A stretch of 64,000 nt of DNA, from positions 558,001 through 622,000 of the forward strand of contig NC_082413.1 of assembly GCF_004011695.2 (NCBI RefSeq). Reading direction: 5' to 3'. The stretch comes from Ascochyta rabiei. Lineage: Eukaryota; Ascomycota; Dothideomycetes; Pleosporales; Didymellaceae. Below are positions 24,101 through 34,961 of this stretch, one piece after another (position 1 is the stretch's first letter; each line of letters starts with the position of its first letter). Both the position numbers and the translations under genes were made by a program. Below the pieces are notes generated by a model. That model was not told the origin of the DNA, did no database searches, and saw only the letters and a program-made list of their open reading frames with translations.

Positions 24101-27009
24101 ATGCCTCCGTTGTCGTTGTCGTCGTCGCCGCCGCCAGCGGCCTAGGGCGCACAATTGTACTCGCCGTCGCGATTGCCGTCCCCTGGCGATTGGGGTGTTT
24201 CGGATGAGGATTCTGTCGTCTCGCGGCTGTCACGGCCAGCAACACCAGCGTCTAGTGTTGCTGGAGAGAGTACTGCTGTTAGCGACGCGTTGGGTGAAGA
24301 AGAGGACAGGTCAGAGACTCCTAGCGATCACAACAACGCTGGAGATATTGTACCTGGTCGCACGGTCCGTCGACGCGCCTATAGAGCTCGAAAACGTTAA
24401 CGCCGCAACCCACTAGTCGCTGAAGTAGACCTTAATGGGTTGTGGGATAACACTCTGTACAAACTCCGAGACCATGAGCCGCCTCTAGAGGCCTCGTACG
24501 AGACCCTAGATGACGCAGAAGCTGCAGTGCTTCAATGGGCGAAGGACTACGGTGTCTTATATAGGCGTGATAAATGGTCAAGAGGAGGACGTTACCGTCT
24601 ACGGATGGCTTGCAGCAACGCTGGGCGACGTAAGATACTATCAAAGAGAGTTAATAATAGTAACAGTGCAGTTAAGCGTTGCGGAGCTGCTAGCACGCGT
24701 ACTAACTGTCCAATGGCGTTTTGGCTGGCTGCTGATGATGGCGGAAACCTAGAGACGTCAGTTTGGAGAGTCCTACACATGGAAGAGCGCAAATTGTGTA
24801 TACACAACCATCCTCCTGTTAAGGACAGGTTTGTCTTTGCTCGGAACAGAAGAGAGACAAGAGAGCTTACCAACGAGGAGCGGGTAACTGTTGTCTCTAT
24901 TATCCAGAGCTCTAGAGGGGCTGCACCCGCCCTCAGCGCGATCAAGGCAGCATTTCTAGGACAAAGTTGGACACGGCAAGACGTCCGCAACAAGTATCGG
25001 AAGGCCTTAAGGATGAAGCTAGGCATAAAAACAAAGGTGGAGCAGTTGGTGCTAGAGATGGATGAGTGTGGGTGGTGGCATCAGTATGTGCAATCTTACG
25101 ATATTTCCATAGTGTTAAGGATCTAATATTGAAACGGTGGCCTCTAATTGGCTGGATTGCGCGCGCACGGTTGCTGCACGGACTCTGCACAGTCGCCGCA
25201 CGGGCCAAAAACAACTAACGATATATCAGAATAGAGGTTAACGTGCAACAACATATTAAATTTCTCCTCATAATTGCCCCTGAATGCCTCACGAACTTTA
25301 AGAAGTTACTAGACGTCCTCCTCTTCGACTGCACCTTTAAGACAAACAAATACAGCATACTAATACTTAATTTAGTAGGCTTAAACAGCAATAATTGTAC
25401 AAACCACCTTGGGGTTGTCCTTATACGTTAAAAGGATAAGCCAGCATTTTAATAGGTTTTTAACCAGTTACACGAGCTGTTTAATACAGAGGGTATTAAT
25501 GTACGCCTGTTTATTACAGACAACAACCTAGCTGCCATTAACGCGCTTAATTTAGTGTTTAATTGGCCTAAGATTGTTATGTGTAGATGGCACATGAACA
25601 AGGACGTCCTCAGCTACGTTAGGCAGGTCTTAACAACTCAGTTTGGCCGTTGTTGTGAAGGGACAAGATGGGTGGATACAGAGAGTACGCTGACGTTTAC
25701 AGAGCTCTATTACAAGACTCTATACTTAAAAACAGAGGAGGAATACAAGCTCAACTTTGCTGCTATTAAAAAACTCTCCCCAGCCGCCTATGGGTACCTC
25801 AATTGATACTAGTTTGGCTACCACAAAGACAAGCTTGTTGACTACTAGGTAAACCAGAACCTCCATTATGACCTCCTTGCAACGAGCAAGGTTGAAGGAG
25901 CACACCGGGTTATTAAATTATGGCTTAATAGCAGCACTACTGACGTACTTTAGTTGTTTTATAAGCTTAAATCATTGTACACAGAGCAATTAGAGCACCT
26001 TAACTACCTTAATTCTATGCAGAATCGAGGTATCCGAGCTGATTGCCAGCACCCTATCTTTGCTGGCGTTGTTACTTGGATTACTTGCCACGCGCTGGCT
26101 TTGACAGCAAAACAGTACTCTCTTGCCTGCAACGATCTGCGACTCCGCGACTCTATAAACTACCAATTGAAGCCCTGTACAGGCACTTATACACAGTCGC
26201 TTAGCATGCCTTATTGGCACAGGCTTGCTGCAATATTAGAGCGATTGGGCTCGCTACAACCTAGCGATTTTGACCTACACTGGTAGGTTGATCGCTCACA
26301 ATCTATAACAACACAATCTGCAACAATTCTGCTGCTATCAAGACCTCTAGAGCCTCGTGTTGAGCGTCAAAAACGCAACGAGGCTCGCCGCCACACAGCT
26401 GGCTCAGGCAGACGAGGTAATCGTCGCGATCCATCGCTATTTGAGCGGCTTGATGGCAATATACCCAGTGCCTCAGCGCTAACCCAGGCGCTGATGCCGC
26501 GCCGGATGGACCTAGTACAAGCAATACCTGCTGAGAATCTTATAGTAATCAGCTCACAACTAGTAAATCCATCGCCAGCGCCTCGCTAGCCGCCGCGGCA
26601 GCAACCTCATCCATCGCCAACGCCTCGCCAGCTGCTGCGGCAGCAACCTCACTTTGCAACGCCTCCGCTGTGGCAGCAGCCTCACTTTGCAACGCCTCCG
26701 CCGTCGTATGGGCACCTAAGCCATCAACCGCTGCCACCGATGGCTTACAATCCTCTCTACCTGCCCCAACAACCTCACAACAACGCGCAGATAGCGCCTC
26801 TGGGCAGCTACTTTCAGCACCCATCGCGACAATTGGCAGATCAAACGCAGTACTGGGCGCCGCCGCCGCCGCCGCCGCCGCCAGCGACGTCTATCACCAT
26901 CAACAACACCATAAACAACGTAGTTGACTACGACGATAGCTTCAGATTTGCAGTGCCAGCGCGGAGCTATGGCTGGGCAGGGCAGTCAAATCTATACAAC
27001 GGGCAGTAG
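24101..27009 (+). pseudogene. MULE transposase, inactivated by premature stops
   Basis: DDE transposase of the MULE superfamily. The model is exon 1 24101-25083 and exon 2 25230-27009 with a 146-nt intron (GTATGT...CTAAC...CAG), 921 codons in all. Exon 1 carries a GCM1/WRKY-like DNA-binding region with Cys/His (24480-24830). Exon 2 holds the catalytic core: FDCTFKTNKY (first Asp), ITDNN (second Asp), CRWHMNKDV (the C-x2-H zinc motif) and VEGAHR (Glu), then a Pro/Gln-rich tail. Reading stays in one frame per exon with no indel, yet 11 premature stops occur, at 24143, 24398, 25429, 25450, 25453, 25804, 25810, 25846, 25951, 26284 and 26587. Each is one transition away from CAA, CAG, CGA or TGG. 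This suggests RIP-type C-to-T mutation rather than random decay. It cannot make a full transposase now. Confidence 0.88.
26858..26885. repeat. (CCG)n tract in transposase tail
   Basis: About eight CCG triplets encode a run of prolines near the end of the MULE reading frame. Confidence 0.85.
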
Positions 27010-27227
27010 ATAGATAATTGTCAAATCAACCCAACGGGCAGATAGATAGTCATCAAAATTGGCGTCAAAAATTGACTCACCCACACCAACATGCATCAAG
27101 GATGACTAGGATCGCGATCGGCAGGTAAACAACGACGCGTGCGCGTCTGGGCTTGGTGGCAATACCATACAATACAGATGTGCCGGGGTCCCTGGCTGCC
27201 TTGCAGCCGAATCTAGCCCACATAGGC

Positions 27228-27276
27228 TTATGGGGGCGTACGTTACCATATATGGGGGTGCACGTTAACAACTCCC
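27228..27276 (-). repeat. MULE right terminal inverted repeat
   Basis: Exact 49-bp inverse of the left repeat, followed at once by the second copy of the target duplication. A further short match (AAGGCAGCCA) continues inside both ends after a gap of roughly 24 bp on the right side. Confidence 0.95.
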
Positions 27277-27285
27277 CGGGGCACC
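27277..27285. repeat. Target-site duplication, right copy (9 bp)
   Basis: CGGGGCACC, identical to 23773-23781. The next base outside is G. Confidence 0.93.
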
Positions 27286-27371
27286 GCTTCCCCCATTGCT
27301 CGATAGCGGGGAACAACGCGCCTGCATGAAGCTTCAAATTCATGCTCACATCTTTTCCAGATGTCTTATGC

Positions 27372-29364
27372 TCATGACTTTGATTTCTCCAGACGAATAA
27401 TGAGCTTATCACCCTTTGGAGGGGCAGTGTAGGAATCCGACTGCTCAATACCGGTATCATCGACAACGAGCGTGCTATAAGTCGAATAGAGCGCAGCGAC
27501 AATGTACTTCATCTCTGGATCGGTGTCAGCACAACATTTCGCATGCCTTTCCTTGTCGACGATGTTCGCCGCTGCCGCGTCTCCACCTTGATTACCCCGA
27601 GGAGCCGGTGGTATTAATCAGGCCAATCAGCCACCAATATGGACAAGACGGCCCCGGTCAACAATCCTCTTCAAGACTTCATGCCGCGAAAATGCAAAAC
27701 ACGGCACACAAGGGAAGAAATATCAGGCTCATTGGGCAGACAGAGCTGAGAGAGGGATATTGTACACTTACGGTATACCGCCAGATGGGAGCCCACGCAC
27801 ATTCGTCCACCACTACAAGTTATAAGTCTAGGAAGCACGCAGGAGTCAAGGGTATATACTGACCTGCCGAAAGGCCAGAACCATCGGCTCTCCATATCTT
27901 TTCGCCTCTCCCCGTCAACTTTCTGCATGTCCAGCCATCGCTCCGGCCGCCACTCGTTGGCGCGCTCGTACACACTCTCGTTCTGATGCAGTAGCCCTGC
28001 ACTCGCGCTGACTCTCACTCCACCGGGCACGAAGTACTCTCCATTTGGGCCCAGATGGTAGCCTTGTGGCGGCGTGAATCGGGGCTGAGGACCTGGAATC
28101 GCCGAATGAAGGCGCAGTGTCTCCCAGATGACAGCGTGTAAGACTGGGAGCGCATCCAAGGCCTTTGGATCGGGCAGCTCGGGTGACGACGGGGCCACGA
28201 GTCGCGGCGAGAGCGTTTGTAGTTCCTGTTGCAGTCGACACTGGATCTCTATGTGTGTAGAGAGCTCGTGAACGACATAGGTTAGCGTAATACCAGAGGT
28301 GTCAAAGCCAGCTGCAAGATGGTCAAGCACCTCACTCGCAACGACAGACTGTAGCTCTGTATCGCCCACATCGTTCTTCTTAGCCTCCTTTACTATGGCG
28401 GTTGAGAGCTGCTGGTACACCGAGGGCACATCCTCTATCTTCACCTCGCCCTGTTGCACCACGTCGGCAGCACTGTCACACATCTTCCTCGTCCACTTTT
28501 CGATCTCTGCGTTCGCCCCATCAACCCATCTCGGCGACATGCTGATACCGAGCCATTTGTTCAGAAAACCCGTCAGCTGCGGAAACTCTTGTGGCCAAAA
28601 CGTATAAGAGCGACGAGAGTTGTAAAGATCCAGAAACCACGCTAACTGCTCTGGATGGTCGATCAAATTCGAGCCCGCCTTCAGCCCGAAGATATAAGAT
28701 GTGACAATGTCCATGGTGCTTGCGTTCAACAAGCTCGATGCCTCGAACACGCCCTCTTCGCCGGAGTACAAGGATGCAAGACGTGGAAGCAGTCTTTGGT
28801 ACAGTATCGCTGACATCTGGGCTTGCAACGCAGGCGATGCATTAACGACAGATTTGCTGTAGATGTTGCTCAACATACGCTTCCTTGCTGAATGCGGCTT
28901 GTTGAGACCAGTGGAGAACATGTTGTGAATTCTGTATACCCATCAGCCCTTCTATCCTCAACTCGTAATGTTAAACACTTGACAGGTCTAGATAAACGCG
29001 TATCCATAGGTCAAACGAACACGTACCCAAAATTCGTAAAGAATCCATACCAATTATACCCACTCTTCGCATCTCTCTTCTCAAAGCCCCCCGCATACAC
29101 ATCCCTAATACCACCTTGCACACAATTCACACTGACCTCTTTCGGCCCCAGACACACAATCGGCCCCAGCCGCTCATGCGCTTCCTTGAGCGTAGCATTC
29201 TCGACTCTCCGCCACCGAACCGACGACATCCATAGACTCGTAAGCGGCGCAAGGAGATGCGCGGCAGGGATCTTGCGCACGGGATTGCGCAGATAGCGCA
29301 CCAGCACTTGCAGGAGCAAGAGCAGCGGCGCGAGCCACAGCAGCGTTGAAAGAGGGAGGAGCAT
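27372..29364 (-). CDS. Cytochrome P450 monooxygenase
   Basis: Heme-thiolate monooxygenase, anchored in the ER membrane by an N-terminal helix (MLLPLSTLLWLAPLLLLLQV). Four exons, 29364-29027, 28931-27864, 27812-27772 and 27514-27372, make 529 aa. Signatures: I-helix AGFDTSG, K-helix ETLRLH (ExxR), and the heme-binding FGSGGRMCVG with its cysteine, which is created only when the 51-nt intron between exons 2 and 3 is removed. The short 41-nt exon 3 and the last exon (MKYIVAALYSTYSTLVVDD...) give a normal P450 C-terminus. The third intron is 257 nt, unusually long here. The open frame extends upstream of my start, but the signal-anchor begins at this ATG. Substrate and CYP family are unknown. It has no biosynthetic cluster partners nearby. 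Confidence 0.88.
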
Positions 29365-30365
29365 CGCAGTCCAGTACAGTGACAGAATCACCTGAGCACC
29401 CAGGTTCCAGGTAAAAAAAAAAAGAAAGGAAGAGGAGACGAAGAAGCAAGCAGCCGTGCAATGCAGGTACAAGCAGTTGATGTCGTCGCGTGTATAGCTA
29501 GCTCCTAGATAGATAATCTCTCCCCTTGCCGCCCCCATGCAGATCGTGACTAACACAACGCTTGATAGGGCGCAGACAAGGCGCGTAGCAACGTGTTGCC
29601 ATCCATCATCCAACAAGCATGGCGTAGCGCGTCTCCACGAGAACCCAACCCCGCAAAATGCACATCTTTCCTTATCTTTGCCTGGATTCCTTATCCTTAT
29701 CCTGGCCTGGTCCCGCTCTTTGTCAGTGCGTTTGCCGTCAACAGCCGGCCGAGGAGGAGCGCTAGCGTTGAGCCTCATTCGAGCGTACACAACAACAAAG
29801 TAAGCAAGCCCAGCCGAGCGAGATTCAAGAGCGCTGCGTTGTTGAGATGAGATGAGGCGAGGCTGTCACATTGAAGAGGAGGGGTGAAAGTGACGAGTAT
29901 CGTACTGTATGCACCTTTCCCACACCCCGGTCGTCTGCCTGGCACATTTTGTTTGCCGCGTTGTACGACGCTGATGCTGTGTCAGGTACCAAGGGGGTGT
30001 GATGCGGGTGCGAGCGAAAGTAGACAACAGCATGTTGTGACGCGAGGCTATTTCTGAGGTGCGGGACGTTGGCCCCCTAGACGTAGGTACACTGCATGTC
30101 CCTGATCTGCTGTGACAGCTGCACGCAAAACGCGTTTGTCCAGGCACATATTTTGACATTGAAGACGCATTAGGTGTATGTCTCCGAACCAACTCCGTCT
30201 CGACATGCGAGTCCCAAGGTATCTCCTTAAGTGCGTCAAGTAGAAGAAGCTAGTGATACAAAGCCCAACCCGAGTTGACAACGGGGTGGGCTTCATCAAA
30301 GAAGATGCCCAAAAACGCCTGTCGCTACAATCAAAATCATCTCCCCTAGCAACGCGGGAAACGTG
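29365..30365. other. Intergenic, P450 promoter side
   Basis: About 1 kb between the P450 start and the end of the SAS3-type gene, both on the minus strand. It should contain the P450 promoter. A poly-A/AAAG stretch lies near 29415-29440. The frame running upstream of the P450 start has no domain and I treat it as leader. Confidence 0.55.
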
Positions 30366-33300
30366 CTATGTCTCCGCCATGACAATATCGTCATCTTCCT
30401 CACCCTCCGCATCAACGTCCATCTCTTCTTCAGCTTCGTCATCATAGTCGCCGTCCGCATCTATGTCTTCGAGCTCCTCCCGTTCTTCTTCAACTGGCAT
30501 CACCTTACCCTTGCCCTTGCTCCTGCTATCGTTGTTGATGACGACTCGGGGACTGCCCCCAGAACTGGCCGAGCTTCTTGTACTTCTCCTGCCATTTGTG
30601 ATTACTGCCTTGACAGCGCCACCTTCCTCTAGATCATCACCATTTGTGACGCTCTCGCCAAGCCTGCTTCGTGTGCGTCGGACAGATACAGTGCCGGGCG
30701 TTTTTGCACCATTTCGTGTAGGCGAATCTCTCCGTGAGCGTATTGGAGACAGCTGAATCCTCGAGACAGGCGCAGTGTGTATTGATAGCGAAGGGTTGCG
30801 TACTCTATTCGGTGTACTTGTTCGGCGTCTTGCACCAAAAGGACGTCCAGGTCGGCGCTTTGTGGCAGGCTGTCCGGGAACGGGCGGGAAGATCTCGTAG
30901 CGCGTAGGTGGGATCGCAGGCTCGTTACTGGCGATCTGAGATCCCGCGAGTGCTATCATGGATCCATTTGCAAGTGGAGTGCCTGTGCTTGGTGGTGCGG
31001 GGGAATCATCGTCAACAGAATCTTCGCGAGGGATGTCAGGCCCTAGATCAGGTTCGTCTGCAGTGGGACCGGTCTCCTCAAGTGATGTACCGTTCGCTTT
31101 CGCAACGATGGCATCCATCTGCACGCCCTCCTCGGGCGCAGCCTTCTCGTCCTCGTCGATTTCGTCACGTTGCTGGACTGTCTGTAATGCCGGCCCATCC
31201 TCGTACTGACCGAATCGCCCCATAACGTACGGCGTCCAGACAAGGCACTCTGGTTTAACAGTTGGATTACCGGCTTCGTGGCACTTCTCAATATACTGTC
31301 TGAAGTAATTGAGATCTAGCCGGAATGCGTACTTCTTTGTGACAGGGTCACGTACAAGGGCACGCAGACCTTCCAGAGCCGAAACGATATCGTCCGGTGT
31401 CATGCCTGTGCGCTCAGATATGGCTGCGACACTTATGGGACCTTTTTGCTCAAGGAGCTCCTCGCAGAGCAGCAACCGCCAGTACTTGCGGTAACTTACA
31501 AGACCCATGTCGCTGAGTGGTTTCTCCGGGCTACCAGTTTTCCTCTCCACGCGGGTCAGCAGGTAGGAAAACTCAATTAGGTACTGTCCGTAACCCTTGC
31601 GCATATGGATGGGCAGCACAAGAATACAGGACACGTTATTGAGCGAGCTTGGGCGCTTCTCTTTTGAGAAGTAGCCTACAAAATGACATCCGTAGTTATC
31701 GTTCTCAGTCATAACATAGAACAAGAAGGGTTCTACATCGTAGTAGAGGGTCTTGGAGCCCAAGAACAACTTGGCGAGTAGACAGAGGTTCTGACAGTAG
31801 ACGGGGTTCTTGCGGCCGTCGACCTCGAAGAAGGAGTATTTGCCGTCGCGGTAGATCTCGTCGCCAGGGGGGTGCTTAGCCGGACATTTGAGCTAGAGAG
31901 TATAAGTGAAAATCTATGAACACTACATTAGGAAGTCTTACCTTGTGCCGCCATGCGACATAGTCCGAGTTCATGTACTTGAGGCAGAACTCGCAGATGT
32001 ATAAAACACGGTTTTTACTGTATTCCTCGGGGTAAGGGGCAGCGTGCCAGGTCTCAATCTCCCACCCTCCAAAATTGACACACTTGATTTTACTCGCAGC
32101 AGCAGCTTGCTTGGACGGCTTAGGAGTTTCGTGATGAGCGTACAGTGCAGTCTGTTTCTCTTTCCAGGCTTCCTCGGCTTTTACACGTGCGTCCTCGAAG
32201 CGCTTTCTGTCCGCTTGGGAGGGGTAAGTCTTGGAGGTATCCGCGTCAGCTTCCGACAGAACGCCGCCGTACGGCTTGCTCTTTGTCTCGTCCTCCTTCT
32301 CTGTGAAGCCCAAGAACGGCGCAGTGAAGTGGTGTTGGACTGAAGGGTACTGAGCAACTTCAGGTGACTCTCTAGCTGCCTGTGCCGCTCGTCGATTACG
32401 TTCGCGTCGTTCTCTGTCTCGCTCTCGTCGCCGCTCTTGTCGTTCTTGCTCCAGTGTCAAGACTTTCTTCTTCGGCTTCTGCGTGACAATCTTCTGCACT
32501 TTTTCATTAGCCAGGTGAAAAGCGACAATGAGACTAAGGCCTTGGGACTCCTCTATCCATACGAGGGGTCTCTTGTCCTTTCTCTGGGGCTTTGCAGAGC
32601 GACGTGCGCGTGATGATCGGAGACGTGCTCCTTCCTGATCTGAGGCACTATTTTGTGCATCACCATCGGTGTCGTCAACATCTGTCAAGACGTTCTTTGC
32701 TGATGGTCTTGGAGAAGATGGTGCAACTGACGGTGCTGCTTCCGACTTCGAGACCTCAGAGGGCCTACGCTTCTTGCGCGACTGCCGTACTGGCGCAGGT
32801 GCCGCCACTTCTTCTTCATGCGAGGCTTTGCGTTTTCGTAGCGACCGTGTGCCTTCTGGAGCATCATCAGGAAGAATCAGCTCTTTGAAAATAGAGTGCT
32901 TGCTTGGATCTACACCACGAGCCGATGGGAGCAAGTCTCTAGCTAGCCTAGGTACGGACGACAGCCTACGTCGTGTGAGTGTTTCTGAGCTTTTGCGTTT
33001 CTCTTCATCCTCTTCATTTTCAATGTGAAGATCGTTTTGAATGCAGGCACTGCAACGCCACTGTTTCGCATCTACAGGCGCCAAGTCAGTCTCACAGAGT
33101 GCTTCGTAGAAGTGAGAATCATACCATCTTCGGGGCTAAGCGTGTTAGCGTCGCGGGCGCATTGCCGATGTGCTGCAGGAACAAGTCATATCAGCTTTTG
33201 GGGTCTTGACTCAAATTTCGTGGCGAGTGGCACTCACAGTTATCGCCGCACACAACGCAGGAGAGATACTCTTCGTATTCTGGACTCGGGTCGTTCTCTT

Positions 33301-33814
33301 CGGTCTGGTTGCAGTATCTATGCCAGGTTTAGTTTTCAAACATGTTGGTTTTGATGTTGCTGATCTGGACTCACATGCACACGTTGGGGTCGCTGATGGC
33401 AACTTCGGCCTCTGCTTCTTCTTCACTCTCGGCCTGCCAGGGAGCCTCTTCTTCTTCCTCCTCAGAGCTTCCTGATTCGTCATCATCGCTGTAGGTCTTG
33501 GCGTCTGATTCAGACTCCCCAACGGCGTCTTGGTCATTATCGTCGTCCTCCTCTTCGTCAGAAGATGCGTTTGTCCGTGTTGCAATCTTGACGGCGCCCA
33601 CAGCTTCGACCTCGTCGTCATCGACCTCGTCGCCCTCGGCATCCACCTCTGAGCCTTCGGCGTCGGTGGTGTGGCCGTCGGCGTGTGGTGTCTCAGCCGC
33701 AGCAGGTTCCTGCTCGTATTGCACATCGTCCATCTCATACTCCCCGTCGGCGTCTATATCGTCTGGTTCGGCGCTGGCAGCTGCCTGGCCCACCAGCCTG
33801 CCCGGCTCCGCCAT
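30366..33814 (-). CDS. SAS3: MYST-family histone acetyltransferase, SAS3-type, with PHD finger
   Basis: Catalytic subunit of a NuA3-like complex, transferring acetyl from acetyl-CoA to histone H3 lysines. Five exons, 33814-33375, 33317-33238, 33172-33125, 33071-31942 and 31892-30366, give 1074 aa. The N-terminal 145 residues are very acidic. Splicing of the three small 5' introns assembles a PHD finger (CIYC, CVVC, HRQC, CSAC; about 147-205). A basic linker follows. The MYST domain starts near 500: the zinc finger CEFCLKYM...H...C spans the fourth intron, then the catalytic Cys segment VSCILVLP, the acetyl-CoA loop RKGYGQYLIEFSYLL and the glutamate in SPEKPLSDMG. A Ser/Arg-rich tail ends in an acidic run. 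Yeast Sas3 lacks a PHD finger of its own but works with PHD partners; the fusion is common in filamentous fungi (from memory). Confidence 0.92.
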
Positions 33815-34412
33815 GGCGAAGGAGACAGCGGTTGCCAGTTTGGATACGAGATACGCCAGTGTTGCAGCCCGAGTGCAGTGGAAGCTTTAGATTATTCGGT
33901 ACATGAGCAGATGTCGCTGTGGGTGTGGTCTCATGTATGGGCGGTGGAGCGCGTTGTGGGGGTGTTGTGGCGCGTTGCTGAGAGCACTATGGTGGTGCAC
34001 TGTATCCAGAGTTGTATTCTGAAGTCGTGAAATCGTATCTGGAGACCCACAGGGCCAACGGCTGATGAGGGAGCCCTGCAGTTGTGCTGGTTGTCGCTGT
34101 GTAGAGGTGGCCGTGGGCGGTTGCGACAACGCGCTATTGTCTCGGCCACGGGGCGCGCAAGGGTGTCAATGTTCGCGATTCGTAAGAAAGAGCAGCTCTG
34201 GGCGACACGGCGGATCTTCGCAGTCTGTCTGTAACGCGTGTGTGGACGGTGATTCAACTGCCCCAAGTCGTCGCTGCTTGTGGAGGTCGGGGATGCCAAG
34301 GCTGGCTGGCCGGGGCGCGCCTTCTCTCAGTTCCGACCTCACCTACGAGCTGTCGCACCGCACGATACCCACCGCCCACCGAACCACAGCGACCGCTGAC
34401 ACTCTCGCAACC
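33815..34412. promoter_or_regulatory. Bidirectional promoter region
   Basis: About 600 bp between divergent starts of the SAS3-type gene (minus) and the complex I MWFE gene (plus). No gene is visible inside. The last 60 bp before the plus-strand ATG are C/A-rich, as usual for fungal 5' leaders. Confidence 0.55.
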
Positions 34413-34881
34413 ATGGGTGTCCCCTTCGAGGCTTTGCTGCCGTACGCTATCATGACCGGCGTATGTTGATCGCCCCAATTGGCCGCGCGAGACCGCTCTA
34501 ACGAAGGTGCCGCAGTTCTTCGCATTCAGCGCCGTGTCTGTTGGAAAGCTCAAGGAGATGCAGAACGGAGGAAAGAGGACCAGGCGAGGAATCGACGCTT
34601 GGGACAGGGTGAGTGGCGGCCGCTGGACGTCTTGAAGAGCTCTTGCTAACAGTCATGCAGCAAAGTACGACACCCACGATGACCTCATGCGCAAGACCAG
34701 CCACTAAACACACCGCAGTGATGGAGCGCGACCGTCGCCTGACCGGATTCATGCGAGGACAGACCGACAAGGCCGAGGCGCCCGCCGGCTTTGAGCTCAA
34801 CAACCCATGGAGGGTGCGTAGCGTATTTCGAGACACGACGGCAATACTGACACTGGACAGTGCGAGCAACGATTCATCTAA
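34413..34881 (+). CDS. NADH:ubiquinone oxidoreductase subunit, MWFE/NDUFA1 type
   Basis: Small single-pass subunit of mitochondrial complex I, in the inner membrane. It was reconstructed from five exons: 34413-34460, 34516-34608, 34661-34664, 34719-34813 and 34861-34881, giving 86 aa. The N-terminal hydrophobic segment is MGVPFEALLPYAIMTG plus FFAFSAVSV; then comes QNGGKRTRRGIDAWDR, the conserved MERDRRLTGFMRGQTD block, GFELNNPW and a short basic end. The third exon is only 4 nt (CAAA) between GTGAGT...CAG and GTACGA...CAG introns. It supplies Q plus the first base of M and is the only way to keep frame and restore WDRQMMERDRR. The gene is divergent from SAS3 and convergent with the acetyltransferase 80 bp downstream. 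It is too split for simple ORF finders to notice. Confidence 0.87.
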
Positions 34882-34961
34882 GCAGTGCGCGAGATCGAAA
34901 GCCAATGGTACATATCCGAATCAAACAATGACAATTCCCTTTGTAAAACCTACGCTATGCC

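Larger units (their letters stand above)
23782..27276 (+). mobile_element. Complete Mutator-like DNA transposon (MULE), 3495 bp
   Basis: The boundaries come from three matching signs: 49-bp perfect terminal inverted repeats (23782-23830 and 27228-27276), an exact 9-bp target duplication outside them (CGGGGCACC), and an internal MULE-type transposase on the plus strand. Inside the left repeat is a C/T-rich leader (TCTATC and TTG runs, 23990-24085). The 3' part encodes a Gln/Pro-rich tail with a (CCG)n tract near 26860-26885. The core, about 25.1-26.3 kb, is visibly richer in TTA/TAA than the surroundings. The element inserted into non-coding DNA 95 bp beyond the stop codon of the neighbouring P450 gene. 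Confidence 0.93.

Noticed and set aside
25084..25229. Stop codon at 25124 counted as another transposase break
   Set aside because: It lies inside a well-formed intron (GTATGT, CTAAC, CAG) whose removal keeps the frame, so it is not a premature stop.
29365..29790. Upstream extension of the P450 first exon
   Set aside because: The extra residues have no P450 similarity, and the ER anchor starts cleanly at the ATG at 29364.
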